A stretch of DNA of 64,000 bases. Origin: Phycisphaerae bacterium RAS2. Its GTDB lineage: Bacteria; Planctomycetota; Phycisphaerae; UBA1845; UTPLA1. This document shows, piece after piece, positions 56,893 to 64,000 of the stretch (positions are counted from its first letter, which is position 1; every line of letters starts with the position of its first letter). The stretch is from contig CP036352.1 in assembly GCA_007753915.1 (NCBI GenBank), forward strand, positions 4,093,306 to 4,157,305, written 5' to 3'. A program made the translations under genes and the position numbers. Under the pieces are notes generated by a model that saw nothing but the letters and a program-made list of their open reading frames with translations, did not search any database and was not told the origin of the DNA.

Positions 56893-58299
56893 TTATTGGA
56901 ACGTGTCGAAAAGTACGCTCGCCAGGTCGGCGGCCTGGCCGCGTAACTCCGGCACGGCCGTGCTTTCCCAGGTAAGCGGTTTTTGCGGCGGACCGACGGT
57001 GAAGAGAATGGTGGAAGGCGAGCCGTCGCGGTCGATCAGCGCGCCGCGCGAAGTGCAATCCAGACCAATCCGCAGCAAGTCAGGCCGAATCAACCCGTCG
57101 GCGAGCAACTGCTGAATCAGGGGATCGGTCACGCGCGTGAAGTCGGCGTTCGGCCCGGTGCAGTTGATAACACGATGAACATCCAGTGTGATCGCTGACC
57201 GACCATGACCCGCGCGCGGATGGATCTCAACGGCCACGCCATCGGGCTTGAGTCGGTACGCGGCGATCCGCGCAGCGTGAACCTGCACGCGGCCGCTCTG
57301 CACGAGATCGCTGAACACCGCCGCCACGTCCGGCGCGATCCGATGACGATGGATCTCCCAGAAGTGTCGCACGTGCCGAAAGAACTGCCGGCGCTGATCA
57401 AGCGTGAACCGCTGCCAGAGCGGGGCCGTCGCACCGCGCAGGCCGTCGACGATCGCGCGCCAATCGCCGCCCTGCTCCGCCACCTCGCGCACGCGCCGGC
57501 GAATCGCGCGCAGCAGCGGCTGCGGCGCACTGGGCAACTCCTCGACCGATGAGGGCAACGGCGCGACGGGTGATCGAAGGTGCGCCTGCGGCATCAGGCC
57601 GTGGCGGCTCACGGCGTGGATCGTCCCGGTGTGCCCCCCCGCCGCCAGTCGCAGTACGATATCGACCGCTGTCAATCCGGTGCCGATGATCAGCACGGGT
57701 CGGGCCGGGTCGATGCGCTGGTAGCGCGGGTCGTCCCACGGATCGCGCAGATAAAAGTTCGTTTCATAAATCGCGTCGCCGGCGGCGCGCACATCCAGCG
57801 GCGCGTAATTGCCCGGTGCGAGCACGACGCGGTTCGCTTCGATCGGCGGCGACCCCGCAAACTCAACCCGCGCCGAGGACTCGCACCCGTCCGGCCGCAC
57901 GCTGCGCACGTCGTCCTTCAGCAGGGTCACGTCGATCTGCGGGCAGCCGACCTGCGCCTCGGCCAGGAGATGCTTGATGTAGTGTCGATACGTACGCCGT
58001 GGCAGGAAGGAATACCCCTCGACGGACGGTCGTTGCGACCGCGCCCAGTTGAGAAAATCGTCGGGCGCATCGGGGAAGGCGCTCATGCGGGCCGTCGGCA
58101 CATTCAACAAGTGTTCGTAGTGGTTGGTGCCGTACGCGACGCCCGCACCGAATCGCCCGGTCCGCTCGACGAGCACCAGTCGCAGAGGTTGCGGTGAAAG
58201 TGGTTTGCCCTCGGCAATCGACTGGGCCGCGCGGCGCAGGAGATTGACCGCCGTCAGCGTGCCGCTGAATCCCGCCCCGATGATGACAATGGTTCGCAT
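56893..58299 (-). CDS. FAD/NAD(P)-binding protein (NAD_binding_9-like)
   Basis: A 468-residue flavoprotein. The FAD motif is IIGAGFSGTLTAVNLL at the N-terminus, followed by GVAYGTNHYEHLLNVPTARM, typical of a family often annotated as FAD-NAD(P)-binding or hydroxyacylglutathione-like. A second dinucleotide site is VLIIGTGLTAVDIVLRLAAGG. The ending INCTGPNADFTRV fits the same group. Substrate unknown. The gene is 25 bases after the cysteine dioxygenase gene, which suggests a joint oxidative reaction on a sulfur compound; this is inference. The ATG at 58299 is chosen at the Rossmann strand. Confidence 0.85.
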   Translation of the reverse strand: MRTIVIIGAGFSGTLTAVNLLRRAAQSIAEGKPLSPQPLRLVLVERTGRFGAGVAYGTNHYEHLLNVPTARMSAFPDAPDDFLNWARSQRPSVEGYSFLPRRTYRHYIKHLLAEAQVGCPQIDVTLLKDDVRSVRPDGCESSARVEFAGSPPIEANRVVLAPGNYAPLDVRAAGDAIYETNFYLRDPWDDPRYQRIDPARPVLIIGTGLTAVDIVLRLAAGGHTGTIHAVSRHGLMPQAHLRSPVAPLPSSVEELPSAPQPLLRAIRRRVREVAEQGGDWRAIVDGLRGATAPLWQRFTLDQRRQFFRHVRHFWEIHRHRIAPDVAAVFSDLVQSGRVQVHAARIAAYRLKPDGVAVEIHPRAGHGRSAITLDVHRVINCTGPNADFTRVTDPLIQQLLADGLIRPDLLRIGLDCTSRGALIDRDGSPSTILFTVGPPQKPLTWESTAVPELRGQAADLASVLFDTFQ

Positions 58300-58324
58300 G
58301 GGAACGTTCAGGTGAGCTGGCGGA

Positions 58325-58954
58325 TCAAGCCCGCCGCGCCCGGGACGGGCGGCCGGCTCCGGCGAGCGGTCGCTTGGTGGTGCGTTCGGCAACCCGCAAC
58401 GTCGCGGCGGGTGCGGTCGCAATCCTGCGACGGCGGCTGGGGGTCACTTTCACGACAAGATCCTCGGAGTAGAACTTCATTCCAGTGAGAGCGGGCGAAT
58501 AGATGTGGAGCGAGATGAGATCGTTCGCCGCATCAGGAAGGCAGCCCATCGCATGAATGTCGGCATCGATTGATGCGATGACGGTACCGGTCGGATGAGT
58601 TTTTGCTCGGCCGCGCACCAACCGCCCGTCGCGCCGCTTGCGATAGGGGGTTTCGGTCGCAACACCCTGAATGACGCGCACGCCGCAGGCCGAACCAGTG
58701 TGATCGTGGATCGGGCTGAACTGCCCTCGCTTCCAGCAAAGCAGCCATGCCTGATAGCCCGGGCCGGTGTGAATGAGATTCCGCCGGTACTTTCCCCGAT
58801 GAAAGGCCTGGTACTTGGAAAGTTCCCCTGCCGCGGGCCGAAATCGTTCCAATGCCGAGAAGAGATCGGCCGGCCGCACCGGGCCGTGACACTCATCAAG
58901 CTTCAATAGGAGTCTTTTAAGAGTGTACTTGTCGCTGGTTCTTGAATTCGCCAC
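58325..58954 (-). CDS. Cysteine dioxygenase type I family protein
   Basis: A 209-residue cupin that would oxidise a thiol such as cysteine to its sulfinate using Fe(II). The metal ligands are His83 and His85 in SPIHDHTGSACG and His134 in DADIHAMG. Cys90, in the position of the crosslinked Cys, and Tyr152 in HIYSP are both present. After residue 170 there is an Arg-rich tail of about 40 residues not usual for the family. The start is GTG (58954-58952) with GGAG 7 bases upstream. That ribosome site is one arm of the palindrome at 58961-58974, so a protein bound there would block translation or transcription. Confidence 0.85.
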   Translation of the reverse strand: MANSRTSDKYTLKRLLLKLDECHGPVRPADLFSALERFRPAAGELSKYQAFHRGKYRRNLIHTGPGYQAWLLCWKRGQFSPIHDHTGSACGVRVIQGVATETPYRKRRDGRLVRGRAKTHPTGTVIASIDADIHAMGCLPDAANDLISLHIYSPALTGMKFYSEDLVVKVTPSRRRRIATAPAATLRVAERTTKRPLAGAGRPSRARRA

Positions 58955-58960
58955 AGTTAT

Positions 58961-58974
58961 ACTCCATTCGGAGT
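58961..58974. promoter_or_regulatory. Palindrome ACTCC-N4-GGAGT before the cysteine dioxygenase gene
   Basis: A perfect 5-base inverted repeat with 4-base spacer, between the RHH gene stop and the dioxygenase GTG, containing the ribosome site. Same half-sites and spacing as the palindrome upstream of the RHH gene. Confidence 0.5.
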
Positions 58975-58975
58975 G

Positions 58976-59221
58976 TTAGTCAATGTAACCAAGTGATCGA
59001 AGCCGCTCACGCACTGCAATAGACGCTTCTATAGGAGTGTTATTTGACTCCTTGTTCAGGGCTCCGTTCGAAGCGACATCCCGAAGGACGTGTATCGCGA
59101 ACTCAGTAACACTCCGAAAGCCTGTCCCCTCGATCAGACGCGCCAAGTTGTTGTACAACTCGTCAGGGATCTTGAGCGTCACGGTCTTAACGGGGTTCCC
59201 TTTTCTCAAAACTGCAGGCAT
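58976..59221 (-). CDS. Ribbon-helix-helix DNA-binding protein
   Basis: An 81-residue likely repressor or antitoxin. The strand NPVKTVTLKIPDELYNNLARL, then helices GFRSVTEFAIHVLRDVAS, give the RHH/CopG layout; the C-terminus contains EASIAVRERLRSLGYID. The ATG at 59221 has AGGAG 7 bases upstream. It is the first gene of a row with the dioxygenase and FAD enzyme. Palindromes sharing ACTCC/GGAGT half-sites lie at its ribosome site, upstream of it and downstream of it, as expected for an autoregulated RHH repressor. No toxin gene is adjacent. Confidence 0.75.
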   Translation of the reverse strand: MPAVLRKGNPVKTVTLKIPDELYNNLARLIEGTGFRSVTEFAIHVLRDVASNGALNKESNNTPIEASIAVRERLRSLGYID

Positions 59222-59226
59222 TTTGC

Positions 59227-59268
59227 ACTCCTGTAAGAGCCTTATGCTAATCTCTTCTCCTATAGGAG
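59227..59268. promoter_or_regulatory. Operator-like palindromes upstream of the RHH gene
   Basis: A perfect 12-base palindrome CTCCTATAGGAG (59257-59268) and a degraded copy ACTCC-TGTA-AGAGC (59227-59240), which overlaps the RHH ribosome site. A further half-match, CTTC-TATA-GGAGT, lies inside the gene at 59026-59038. All keep a 4-base spacer. Confidence 0.5.
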
Positions 59269-59407
59269 TCAACCCCATTATCTACTGCGCCATTGGCCGC
59301 TGAAAACCGCGGAATTGGTAACCGTCGATTGATCGGGGCGGCCAGACAGGCTTTAATCTCCGATCGTAACTCGGGCACAGTCCGTTCGCCAGCCCAAAAG
59401 GACCCGA

Positions 59408-59953
59408 ATGTCCCGCAGCACGCCTGATTCTGCCGATTCCTCGCCTCTGCGAGTTGTCCACCACGATGAGGGCCTTTTGGTTCGAGGCCGGTCGGGGCTG
59501 ATTGAGGGAGTCGCTGCCCGCCGGGCGAAGGTCATCCCTGATGAACGCGGCCGCCTGGGGGAGATTCTACGGGCCGATGACCCGTGGTTCACCAAGTTCG
59601 GGCAGGTTTACTTTACGACCACTTACCCTGGTGTCGTGAAGGCCTGGCATTACCACAAGCTTCAAACGGACCATTTTTACTGCGTGCGCGGAACGATCAA
59701 GCTCGCTTTGTACGATGCCCGCACGGATTCCAAGACGCGCGGCGAAGTGAATGAGGTCTATTTGAGCGAACACCTGCCCGCGCTGGTGCGCGTACCGCCC
59801 GGTGTGTACCACGGGTGGATGTGCGTGTCCGACAACGAGGCGATGGTGATCAATGTCACCACCGAGTGCTACAACTACGCGCAGCCCGATGAATTTCGCG
59901 CGGCTCCGCACGGCGGTGAGATTCCGTACGTCTGGGCGCGCCGCGACGGATGA
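59408..59953 (+). CDS. RmlC-like sugar 3,5-epimerase family cupin
   Basis: A 181-residue cupin related to dTDP-4-dehydrorhamnose 3,5-epimerase. It contains IPDERGRLGEILRADDPWF, TTTYPGVVKAWHYHKLQTDH with the substrate-pocket His residues, YCVRGTIKLALYDAR and PPGVYHGWMCVSD. The match is to the group annotated as dTDP-sugar epimerases rather than to classical RmlC, so the exact sugar is uncertain. It precedes rmlA and rmlB and probably acts with them. Confidence 0.85.
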   Translation: MSRSTPDSADSSPLRVVHHDEGLLVRGRSGLIEGVAARRAKVIPDERGRLGEILRADDPWFTKFGQVYFTTTYPGVVKAWHYHKLQTDHFYCVRGTIKLALYDARTDSKTRGEVNEVYLSEHLPALVRVPPGVYHGWMCVSDNEAMVINVTTECYNYAQPDEFRAAPHGGEIPYVWARRDG

Positions 59954-60087
59954 TATCCGAGTGGTATCCGAACTCTAATGAGCCGATTGCGCGAGCAATC
60001 GAGGCGTACGAATATGCGATTGCGCAAGTAATCGAAGCGTTTGGAAAAGCTGACGCGTCATTTAGCCGGCGGGTTTGCCCGCCGTAG
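59950..60087 (+). CDS. Possible 45-residue peptide with internal repeat
   Basis: An ORF overlapping the stop of the epimerase gene in ATGA. Its product contains an 11-residue repeat, IARAIEAYEYA then IAQVIEAFGKA, predicted amphipathic. At DNA level this is a 23-base direct repeat (59985-60007 and 60018-60040; 33-base period). The repeat period is a multiple of three, which supports coding, but there is no ribosome site and the stop lies in a hairpin. It may be a chance ORF. Confidence 0.3.
   Translation: MISEWYPNSNEPIARAIEAYEYAIAQVIEAFGKADASFSRRVCPP
60067..60084. repeat. Perfect hairpin CGGCGGG / CCCGCCG
   Basis: Seven-base arms with loop TTTG, just before rmlA. It resembles dispersed palindromes but lacks the GTAG foot and any T-run. 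Confidence 0.45.
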
Positions 60088-60125
60088 GCCGGTCGCGGAA
60101 CCGATCGGACTTGTCAGGAGACTTC

Positions 60126-60845
60126 ATGCTTAAGGGCGTCGTACTCGCGGGCGGGACCGGCAGCCGGCTCTTGCCGCTCACCAAGGTGACGAACAAGCAC
60201 CTGCTGCCCGTCGGCCGCAAGCCGATGATCTTTCACCCGATTGAGAAGCTGCGCGGCGCGGGCATCGAAGAGATACTGATCGTCTCGGGCGTAGAGCACA
60301 TGGGCGACATGGTCGAGCTGCTCGGCTCGGGGCGCGAGTTTGGCGTGCGATTCACGTACAAGATTCAGGACGAGGCCGGCGGCATCGCGCAGGCGCTGGG
60401 TCTTGCGGAGCATTTCTGCGCCGGCGGGCGGCTGGCGGTGATCCTCGGCGACAATATCTTTGAGGACGACCTGGCGAGCGAAGCGGCGGCCTATCGCGCG
60501 CAGCAGCGGGGGGCGCGCTTGCTCCTGAAGCAAGTGCCCGATCCGCATCGGTTCGGGGTGGCGGACGTCGTAGGTGACAAGATCGTGTCCATCGAGGAGA
60601 AGCCGAAGTCGCCCAGGTCGCACTTCGCGGTGACGGGGATTTACTTTTTCGACGCCGCGGTGTTCGACATCATTCGCACGCTGAAGCCGTCTGGCCGCGG
60701 CGAGCTGGAAATCACCGACGTGAACAATGCCTATCTGAAGCGCGGGGAATTGACGTTCGGAACGCTACGCGGCTGGTGGAGCGACGCGGGGACGTTTGAG
60801 AGCCTCGCGCGCGTGCAGCAACTCGTGATGGGGAGTGGAGCGTGA
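60126..60845 (+). CDS. rmlA: Glucose-1-phosphate thymidylyltransferase (short RmlA type)
   Basis: A 239-residue nucleotidyltransferase making dTDP-glucose. The signature MLKGVVLAGGTGSRLLPLT starts the protein, followed by NKHLLPVGRKPMIFHPIEKL, VILGDNIFEDD and VTGIYFFDAAVF. It is shorter than the 290-residue E. coli enzyme but matches the compact form. AGGAG lies just before the ATG at 60126. It overlaps rmlB in GTGA. Confidence 0.93.
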   Translation: MLKGVVLAGGTGSRLLPLTKVTNKHLLPVGRKPMIFHPIEKLRGAGIEEILIVSGVEHMGDMVELLGSGREFGVRFTYKIQDEAGGIAQALGLAEHFCAGGRLAVILGDNIFEDDLASEAAAYRAQQRGARLLLKQVPDPHRFGVADVVGDKIVSIEEKPKSPRSHFAVTGIYFFDAAVFDIIRTLKPSGRGELEITDVNNAYLKRGELTFGTLRGWWSDAGTFESLARVQQLVMGSGA

Positions 60846-61969
60846 GCGGCGCGAACGATGGCCACGTGCCGGGTTCGTCGCACCATTCCGCGAGCGGAGG
60901 CGAGGCGCTTGCTCCGCGCGGGGTTATGGTGACCGGCGGGGCGGGTTTCATCGGTTCGAACTTCGTGCGGATGCTGCTGAAGGGAGAATTGGGCGACGGG
61001 CCGGTCGCGCGCGTGGTGAATGTCGATGCGCTGACGTATGCGGGCAACCTTGAGAATCTGGCGGACGTGGCCGGCGACGCGCGGCACACGTTCATTCGTG
61101 CGGACATCTGCGACACCGACGCCATGACGGCCGCCTGCCGCGCGCACGGCGTCGAGGCGATCATCAACTTCGCTGCCGAAAGCCACGTCGATCGGTCGAT
61201 CACCGGGCCGCACGCCTTTGTTAAGACAAACGTCGAAGGCACGCTGTCGCTGCTGCTGGCGGCGCGCGATGCGGGCGTGAAGCGCTTCGTGCAGATCAGC
61301 ACCGACGAAGTCTACGGCTCGCTCGGCGAGACGGGCGCCTTCACCGAGGACACGTCGCTCGATCCGCACTCGCCCTACAGCGCGTCGAAGGCCGGGGCCG
61401 ATCATCTGGTGCTCGCCTTCGGCACGACGTACGGTCTGCCCGTGCAGATCACGCGCTGCTCGAACAACTACGGGCCGTTTCAGTTCCCCGAGAAAATGAT
61501 CCCGCTGATGATCCACAACGCGCGGCAGGACAAACCGCTGCCGGTCTATGGCGACGGGCGGAACGTGCGCGACTGGATTCACGTGGAGGATCATTGCCGG
61601 GCGATCTGGGCCGTGCTGACGCGCGGGCGGACGCAGCGGGTGTACAACATCGGCGGGAGCGGCGAGCGCGGGGGTGGTGGGCGCGGAAGCTGTGAGCGGT
61701 CGAATCTGGAGGTCGTGCGGGCGATTCTGGCGGCGATGGGCAAGCCGGAAAGCTTTTTGACGTTTGTCAAAGATCGGCCGGGGCACGATTTTCGCTATGC
61801 GATTGATTCCTCGCGCGTGCGCGCCGAGACGGGGTGGAAGCCGGCGGTGGATTTTGAAACGGGCCTGACGCGAACGATTGAGTGGTATTTGGGCAATTCG
61901 TCGTGGCTGGACCACGTCACGAGCGGGGCGTATCAGAAGTATTACGAGCAGATGTACGCGGGGCGGTAG
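60842..61969 (+). CDS. rmlB: dTDP-glucose 4,6-dehydratase
   Basis: A 375-residue SDR-type enzyme converting dTDP-glucose to the 4-keto-6-deoxy sugar. Marks: VTGGAGFIGSNFVRML, AESHVDRSITGP, ISTDEVYGSLGE with the Thr-Asp-Glu catalytic set, and YSASKAGADHL with the Tyr/Lys pair. It has a 25-residue N-terminal extension and a Gly/Arg/Ser insertion (ERGGGGRGSCER) near residue 280, not usual in the family. The start is GTG at 60842. No rmlD follows in the window. Confidence 0.95.
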   Translation: MSGANDGHVPGSSHHSASGGEALAPRGVMVTGGAGFIGSNFVRMLLKGELGDGPVARVVNVDALTYAGNLENLADVAGDARHTFIRADICDTDAMTAACRAHGVEAIINFAAESHVDRSITGPHAFVKTNVEGTLSLLLAARDAGVKRFVQISTDEVYGSLGETGAFTEDTSLDPHSPYSASKAGADHLVLAFGTTYGLPVQITRCSNNYGPFQFPEKMIPLMIHNARQDKPLPVYGDGRNVRDWIHVEDHCRAIWAVLTRGRTQRVYNIGGSGERGGGGRGSCERSNLEVVRAILAAMGKPESFLTFVKDRPGHDFRYAIDSSRVRAETGWKPAVDFETGLTRTIEWYLGNSSWLDHVTSGAYQKYYEQMYAGR

Positions 61970-62027
61970 GGGCTGATCGCGCCAGTGAATCCGAGCCCCG
62001 AGCGCCAGCGAGCGGGCTCCGGGTGCA

Positions 62028-62092
62028 GTAGGGTGGGCATTTCCCACCAAATGGTGCTGACGGCGGGAATCGGTAAGCAGTGCCCACTCTAC
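62028..62092. repeat. REP-like pair: GTAG hairpin and a degraded inverted copy
   Basis: GTAG then arms GGTGGG and CCCACC (62028-62048), and on the opposite strand GTAG-AGTGGGCACTGC (62078-62092). The two face each other in the gap between convergent rmlB and miaA, as REP pairs often do. Confidence 0.55.
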
Positions 62093-63066
62093 GGCGTGAT
62101 TGACAATTGAATCATTTCGAGCAGGCGGCGTGAGACGGATTCGTCCGGTTCATCCTCGCGTACATCCACCCATTGCGTCATCGGGAACTTGCGGAACCAC
62201 GTGCGCTGGTGCTTGGCGAGCCGCCGCGTGTTGATTTTGATCTGTTCGATGGCGTCGTCCAACGAGCATTCGCCGCGCAGGTGCGCGAGGATCTCGGCGT
62301 AGCCGACGGCCTGGCGAGCCTGCTCGCTTAGCGGTGCACCCTCACCCCGGCCCTCTCCCTTGAAGGGAGAGGGGGTTGTTTCATCGCGCTGCTCACCGAG
62401 CAGCGAGCGGACTTCGTCAAAAAGACCCGCGTCGATCATTTGCCGCACGCGATGATTGATTCGGCGCGACGTGTCTTCCTTTTCGCGCCGGATGCCGACC
62501 ACCACGGCCGGGTAGCGCAGGTGGGCCGCGTCCCACTGGGTCTGCATGGCGCTAAGCGGCCGGCCGGTGAGGCGATGGACCTCCAGCGCCCGCTCGATGC
62601 GTTTGAGATCGTTCGGATGAATGCGCGCCGCGGCGGCCGGATCAGTTGCCGTCAGTTCCACATGCAGGGCCGGCGTGCCTTCGCGAGCCGCCCGCTCTCG
62701 CAAGGCCGCACGAAACGACTCATCGGCCGACGGCCCATCGAACATGCCGTACATCAGCCCCATCAGGTAAAGCGGCGTGCCTGCGACGGCCAGCACGGAC
62801 TTGCCCCGCGCCGTGATGTCGGCAATGGCTGCATCGGCCAGTTCCACGAATCGCGCGACGCTGAACGATTCGCTCGGCTCGACCACATCGATGAGGTGGT
62901 GCCGCGCGGCGGCGCGTTCGGCGGGCGTCGGCTTGGCGGTACCGATGTCCATGCGGCGATAGACCTGCATGGAGTCGATGCTGACTATTTCAGCGCTTAT
63001 AAGCGGGGCGAGGGCGAGGGCGGCGGCGGTCTTTCCAGTGGCAGTGGTTCCCAACAGGAGGACCAT
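62089..63066 (-). CDS. miaA: tRNA dimethylallyltransferase with in-frame repeat insertion
   Basis: A 325-residue enzyme adding an isopentenyl group to A37 of tRNAs reading UNN codons. The P-loop is LLGTTATGKTAAALALA, then DSMQVYRRMDIGTAKP and HLIDVVEPSESFSVARF, all diagnostic. Near residue 230, between DEVRSLLGEQRDE and APLSEQARQAVGYAEI, there is TTPSPFKGEGRGEG. This is the translation of a dispersed palindromic DNA repeat inserted in frame. The start is taken at the ATG of MVLLLGTTATG; GTG at 63108, 14 codons earlier, is also possible. Confidence 0.93.
   Translation of the reverse strand: MVLLLGTTATGKTAAALALAPLISAEIVSIDSMQVYRRMDIGTAKPTPAERAAARHHLIDVVEPSESFSVARFVELADAAIADITARGKSVLAVAGTPLYLMGLMYGMFDGPSADESFRAALRERAAREGTPALHVELTATDPAAAARIHPNDLKRIERALEVHRLTGRPLSAMQTQWDAAHLRYPAVVVGIRREKEDTSRRINHRVRQMIDAGLFDEVRSLLGEQRDETTPSPFKGEGRGEGAPLSEQARQAVGYAEILAHLRGECSLDDAIEQIKINTRRLAKHQRTWFRKFPMTQWVDVREDEPDESVSRRLLEMIQLSITP
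62338..62377 (-). repeat. Palindromic repeat inside miaA
   Basis: Arms CCCTCTCCCT (62351-62360) and AGGGAGAGGG (62364-62373) with a 3-base loop, flanked by CACCCTCACCCCGG. This is a well-known intergenic palindrome type in many bacteria; here it lies in frame within a gene. Confidence 0.7.
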
Positions 63067-63468
63067 ACGGGGCCGGAGCGGGTCGGTGATCGGAGATTTC
63101 GCAGTCACAACCGTGAAATATAAAGTCCGCTGGCTCCATGAGATAGTGACGCGGACAAGCACCAGCATGACGTTGCCGGTGAAGGCGTCCGCTGAAAGGT
63201 GGAATAGGCGGGCTATTGGGGTGGTTTTATATGGCGGGTGGTCGAGGCCCGCGGGGCAGACGGACCTGTTGCGCGATTGTTTCACAGGGAGTTTGGCGAA
63301 ACCGGGGGCAGGATCGTAACGTATGAGTCTTCTGACAGCGTCGCGGGGCGCCGGGCCGGCTGCCGGGCGCATGTGAACGAAATGGAAATCAGGCGAGGGG
63401 CGGCAAGCGGCTGCGTGGCCGCGGGATTGCCCCTGCCGACGGCAATGCGAGTCGAACGGGAGATTGCG

Positions 63469-64000
63469 ATGATGAAGCGAATGGTTTGTGGAGCGTTGGC
63501 TGTCGCGGTCGTGTGTTGTCTGAACACGATGGCGCTGGCCGGCCCGGGCTGCTGCAAAGATAAATCGGCCGCCAAGGGAACGACGGTGGCGGCGAAGGAC
63601 GGCTGCTGCAAGAGCAAGGACGGCGCCCAGGTGACGATGGCGTCGATGAAGGAAGGCTGCTGCTCGAAGTCGGGCATGCCGACGATGGCGATGAAGGTCG
63701 GCGACAAGTCGTACAACTGCCCGATGGAAGCCGGCAAGGCGGCTGAGGCGTCGAAGGGCAAGATCGTTTACGTCGTGGCGGGCGAGTCGTACGAGTGCAA
63801 GGACAAGGCCGAGGCGGCGCTGGTCGCGGCATCGGAGGAGTTCATCACCAAGTTCACGACGATCGCCTGCGTGAAGGATGGCGAGATCAGCTACTGCAAC
63901 GACAAGCAGATGGCGTCGTGCAGCAAGACGAAGACGGCGGCTGCCCCCTGCTCGAAGAAGGGCGAAGGCGAGCCGGCCGTTCAGACGACGAAGGTCAACA
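63469..64000 (+). CDS. Secreted Cys-rich protein, truncated by window end
   Basis: At least 177 residues; the stop is outside the window. A signal peptide (MVCGALAVAVVCCLNTMALAG) precedes repeated Cys-Cys units, GCCKDKSA, GCCKSKDG and GCCSKSGM, spaced about 20 residues apart. Further single Cys residues follow (SYNCPMEAG, SYECKDKAE, IACVKDGEISYCND, MASCSKTK). Lys and Met are abundant. It could bind metals or form a disulfide-rich coat; no family is recognised. The segment KVGDKSYNCPMEAGKAAEAS resembles metal-site regions of YHS-like or copper-related domains only loosely. GGGAG lies 6 bases before the ATG. Confidence 0.75.
   Translation, partial: MMKRMVCGALAVAVVCCLNTMALAGPGCCKDKSAAKGTTVAAKDGCCKSKDGAQVTMASMKEGCCSKSGMPTMAMKVGDKSYNCPMEAGKAAEASKGKIVYVVAGESYECKDKAEAALVAASEEFITKFTTIACVKDGEISYCNDKQMASCSKTKTAAAPCSKKGEGEPAVQTTKVN

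Noticed and set aside
59985-60040. Two-copy 23-base direct repeat considered as CRISPR
   Set aside because: Only two imperfect copies with a 10-base gap; no spacers or cas genes.

Overview
The window is a GC-rich, gene-dense bacterial chromosome segment. I read it as a planctomycete (Planctomycetota, perhaps Phycisphaerae-like). The reasons are a PEP-CTERM exoprotein, a prepilin-type protein with a C-terminal FDGH motif, very large PQQ-propeller/TPR proteins, small lipoproteins without obvious family, and a threonyl-tRNA synthetase with a large insertion. The phylum is inferred from this gene style; no rRNA or tRNA gene was seen.

Layout. 0.0-4.5 kb, minus strand: thrS then infC (infC begins with ATT), plus a pseudopilin and a membrane zinc-ribbon protein. 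4.5-5.5 kb: a repeat-bearing intergenic stretch. 5.5-9.2 kb, plus strand: PEP-CTERM protein, secreted prolyl oligopeptidase and the ribosome-rescue hydrolase ArfB. 9.3-16.8 kb, minus strand: an MBL-fold hydrolase, a 1487-residue propeller/TPR protein and three small lipoproteins, two of them tandem paralogues, with clear promoters and intrinsic terminators. 17.1-18.7 kb: an accessory patch with a DUF4375-like protein, a SEC-C gene broken by three single-T insertions and a free-standing EF-Tu domain-3-like protein.

18.9-29.9 kb, plus strand: an ABC ATPase, a possible structured leader, the translation/transcription cluster nusA-infB-ylxP-rbfA, a catalytically degenerate endonuclease-III-like protein and a 1202-residue TPR lipoprotein. 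30.0-37.5 kb, minus strand: feoAB with a Fur-type palindrome, an HU-family protein, a JAMM peptidase and a LolD/FtsX-type exporter. 37.6-41.2 kb, plus strand: phosphoesterase, HtrA protease and glycerate kinase. 41.3-46.5 kb: a DUF1579 lipoprotein, a sarcosine-oxidase-like flavoenzyme, an AT-richer Ser/Thr kinase fused to a YbjN-like domain, a DUF983 protein and surE.

46.6-54.7 kb, mostly plus strand: two GT-C/TPR membrane proteins coupled to nnrE, a convergent alpha/beta hydrolase, then pdxJ-dapA and a membrane protein. 54.7-62.0 kb: a nucleotidyltransferase pair, then nucleotide-sugar genes (ugd, an RmlC-like cupin, rmlA, rmlB) interrupted by an FAD enzyme, a cysteine dioxygenase and a ribbon-helix-helix regulator with several candidate operators. 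62.1-64.0 kb: miaA, carrying an in-frame palindromic repeat, and a Cys-rich secreted protein cut by the window end.

Themes. Translation genes are scattered through the window (thrS, infC, arfB, nusA, infB, rbfA, miaA, the EF-Tu-like protein). Short hairpins with GTAG at the 5' foot, as in REP elements, recur in intergenic gaps. Several promoters sit so close to the start codon that leaderless mRNAs are likely. The best candidates for something undescribed are the kinase-YbjN fusion, the RHH/cysteine-dioxygenase operator array, the EF-Tu domain-3 protein and the degenerate HhH-GPD protein in the nusA cluster.
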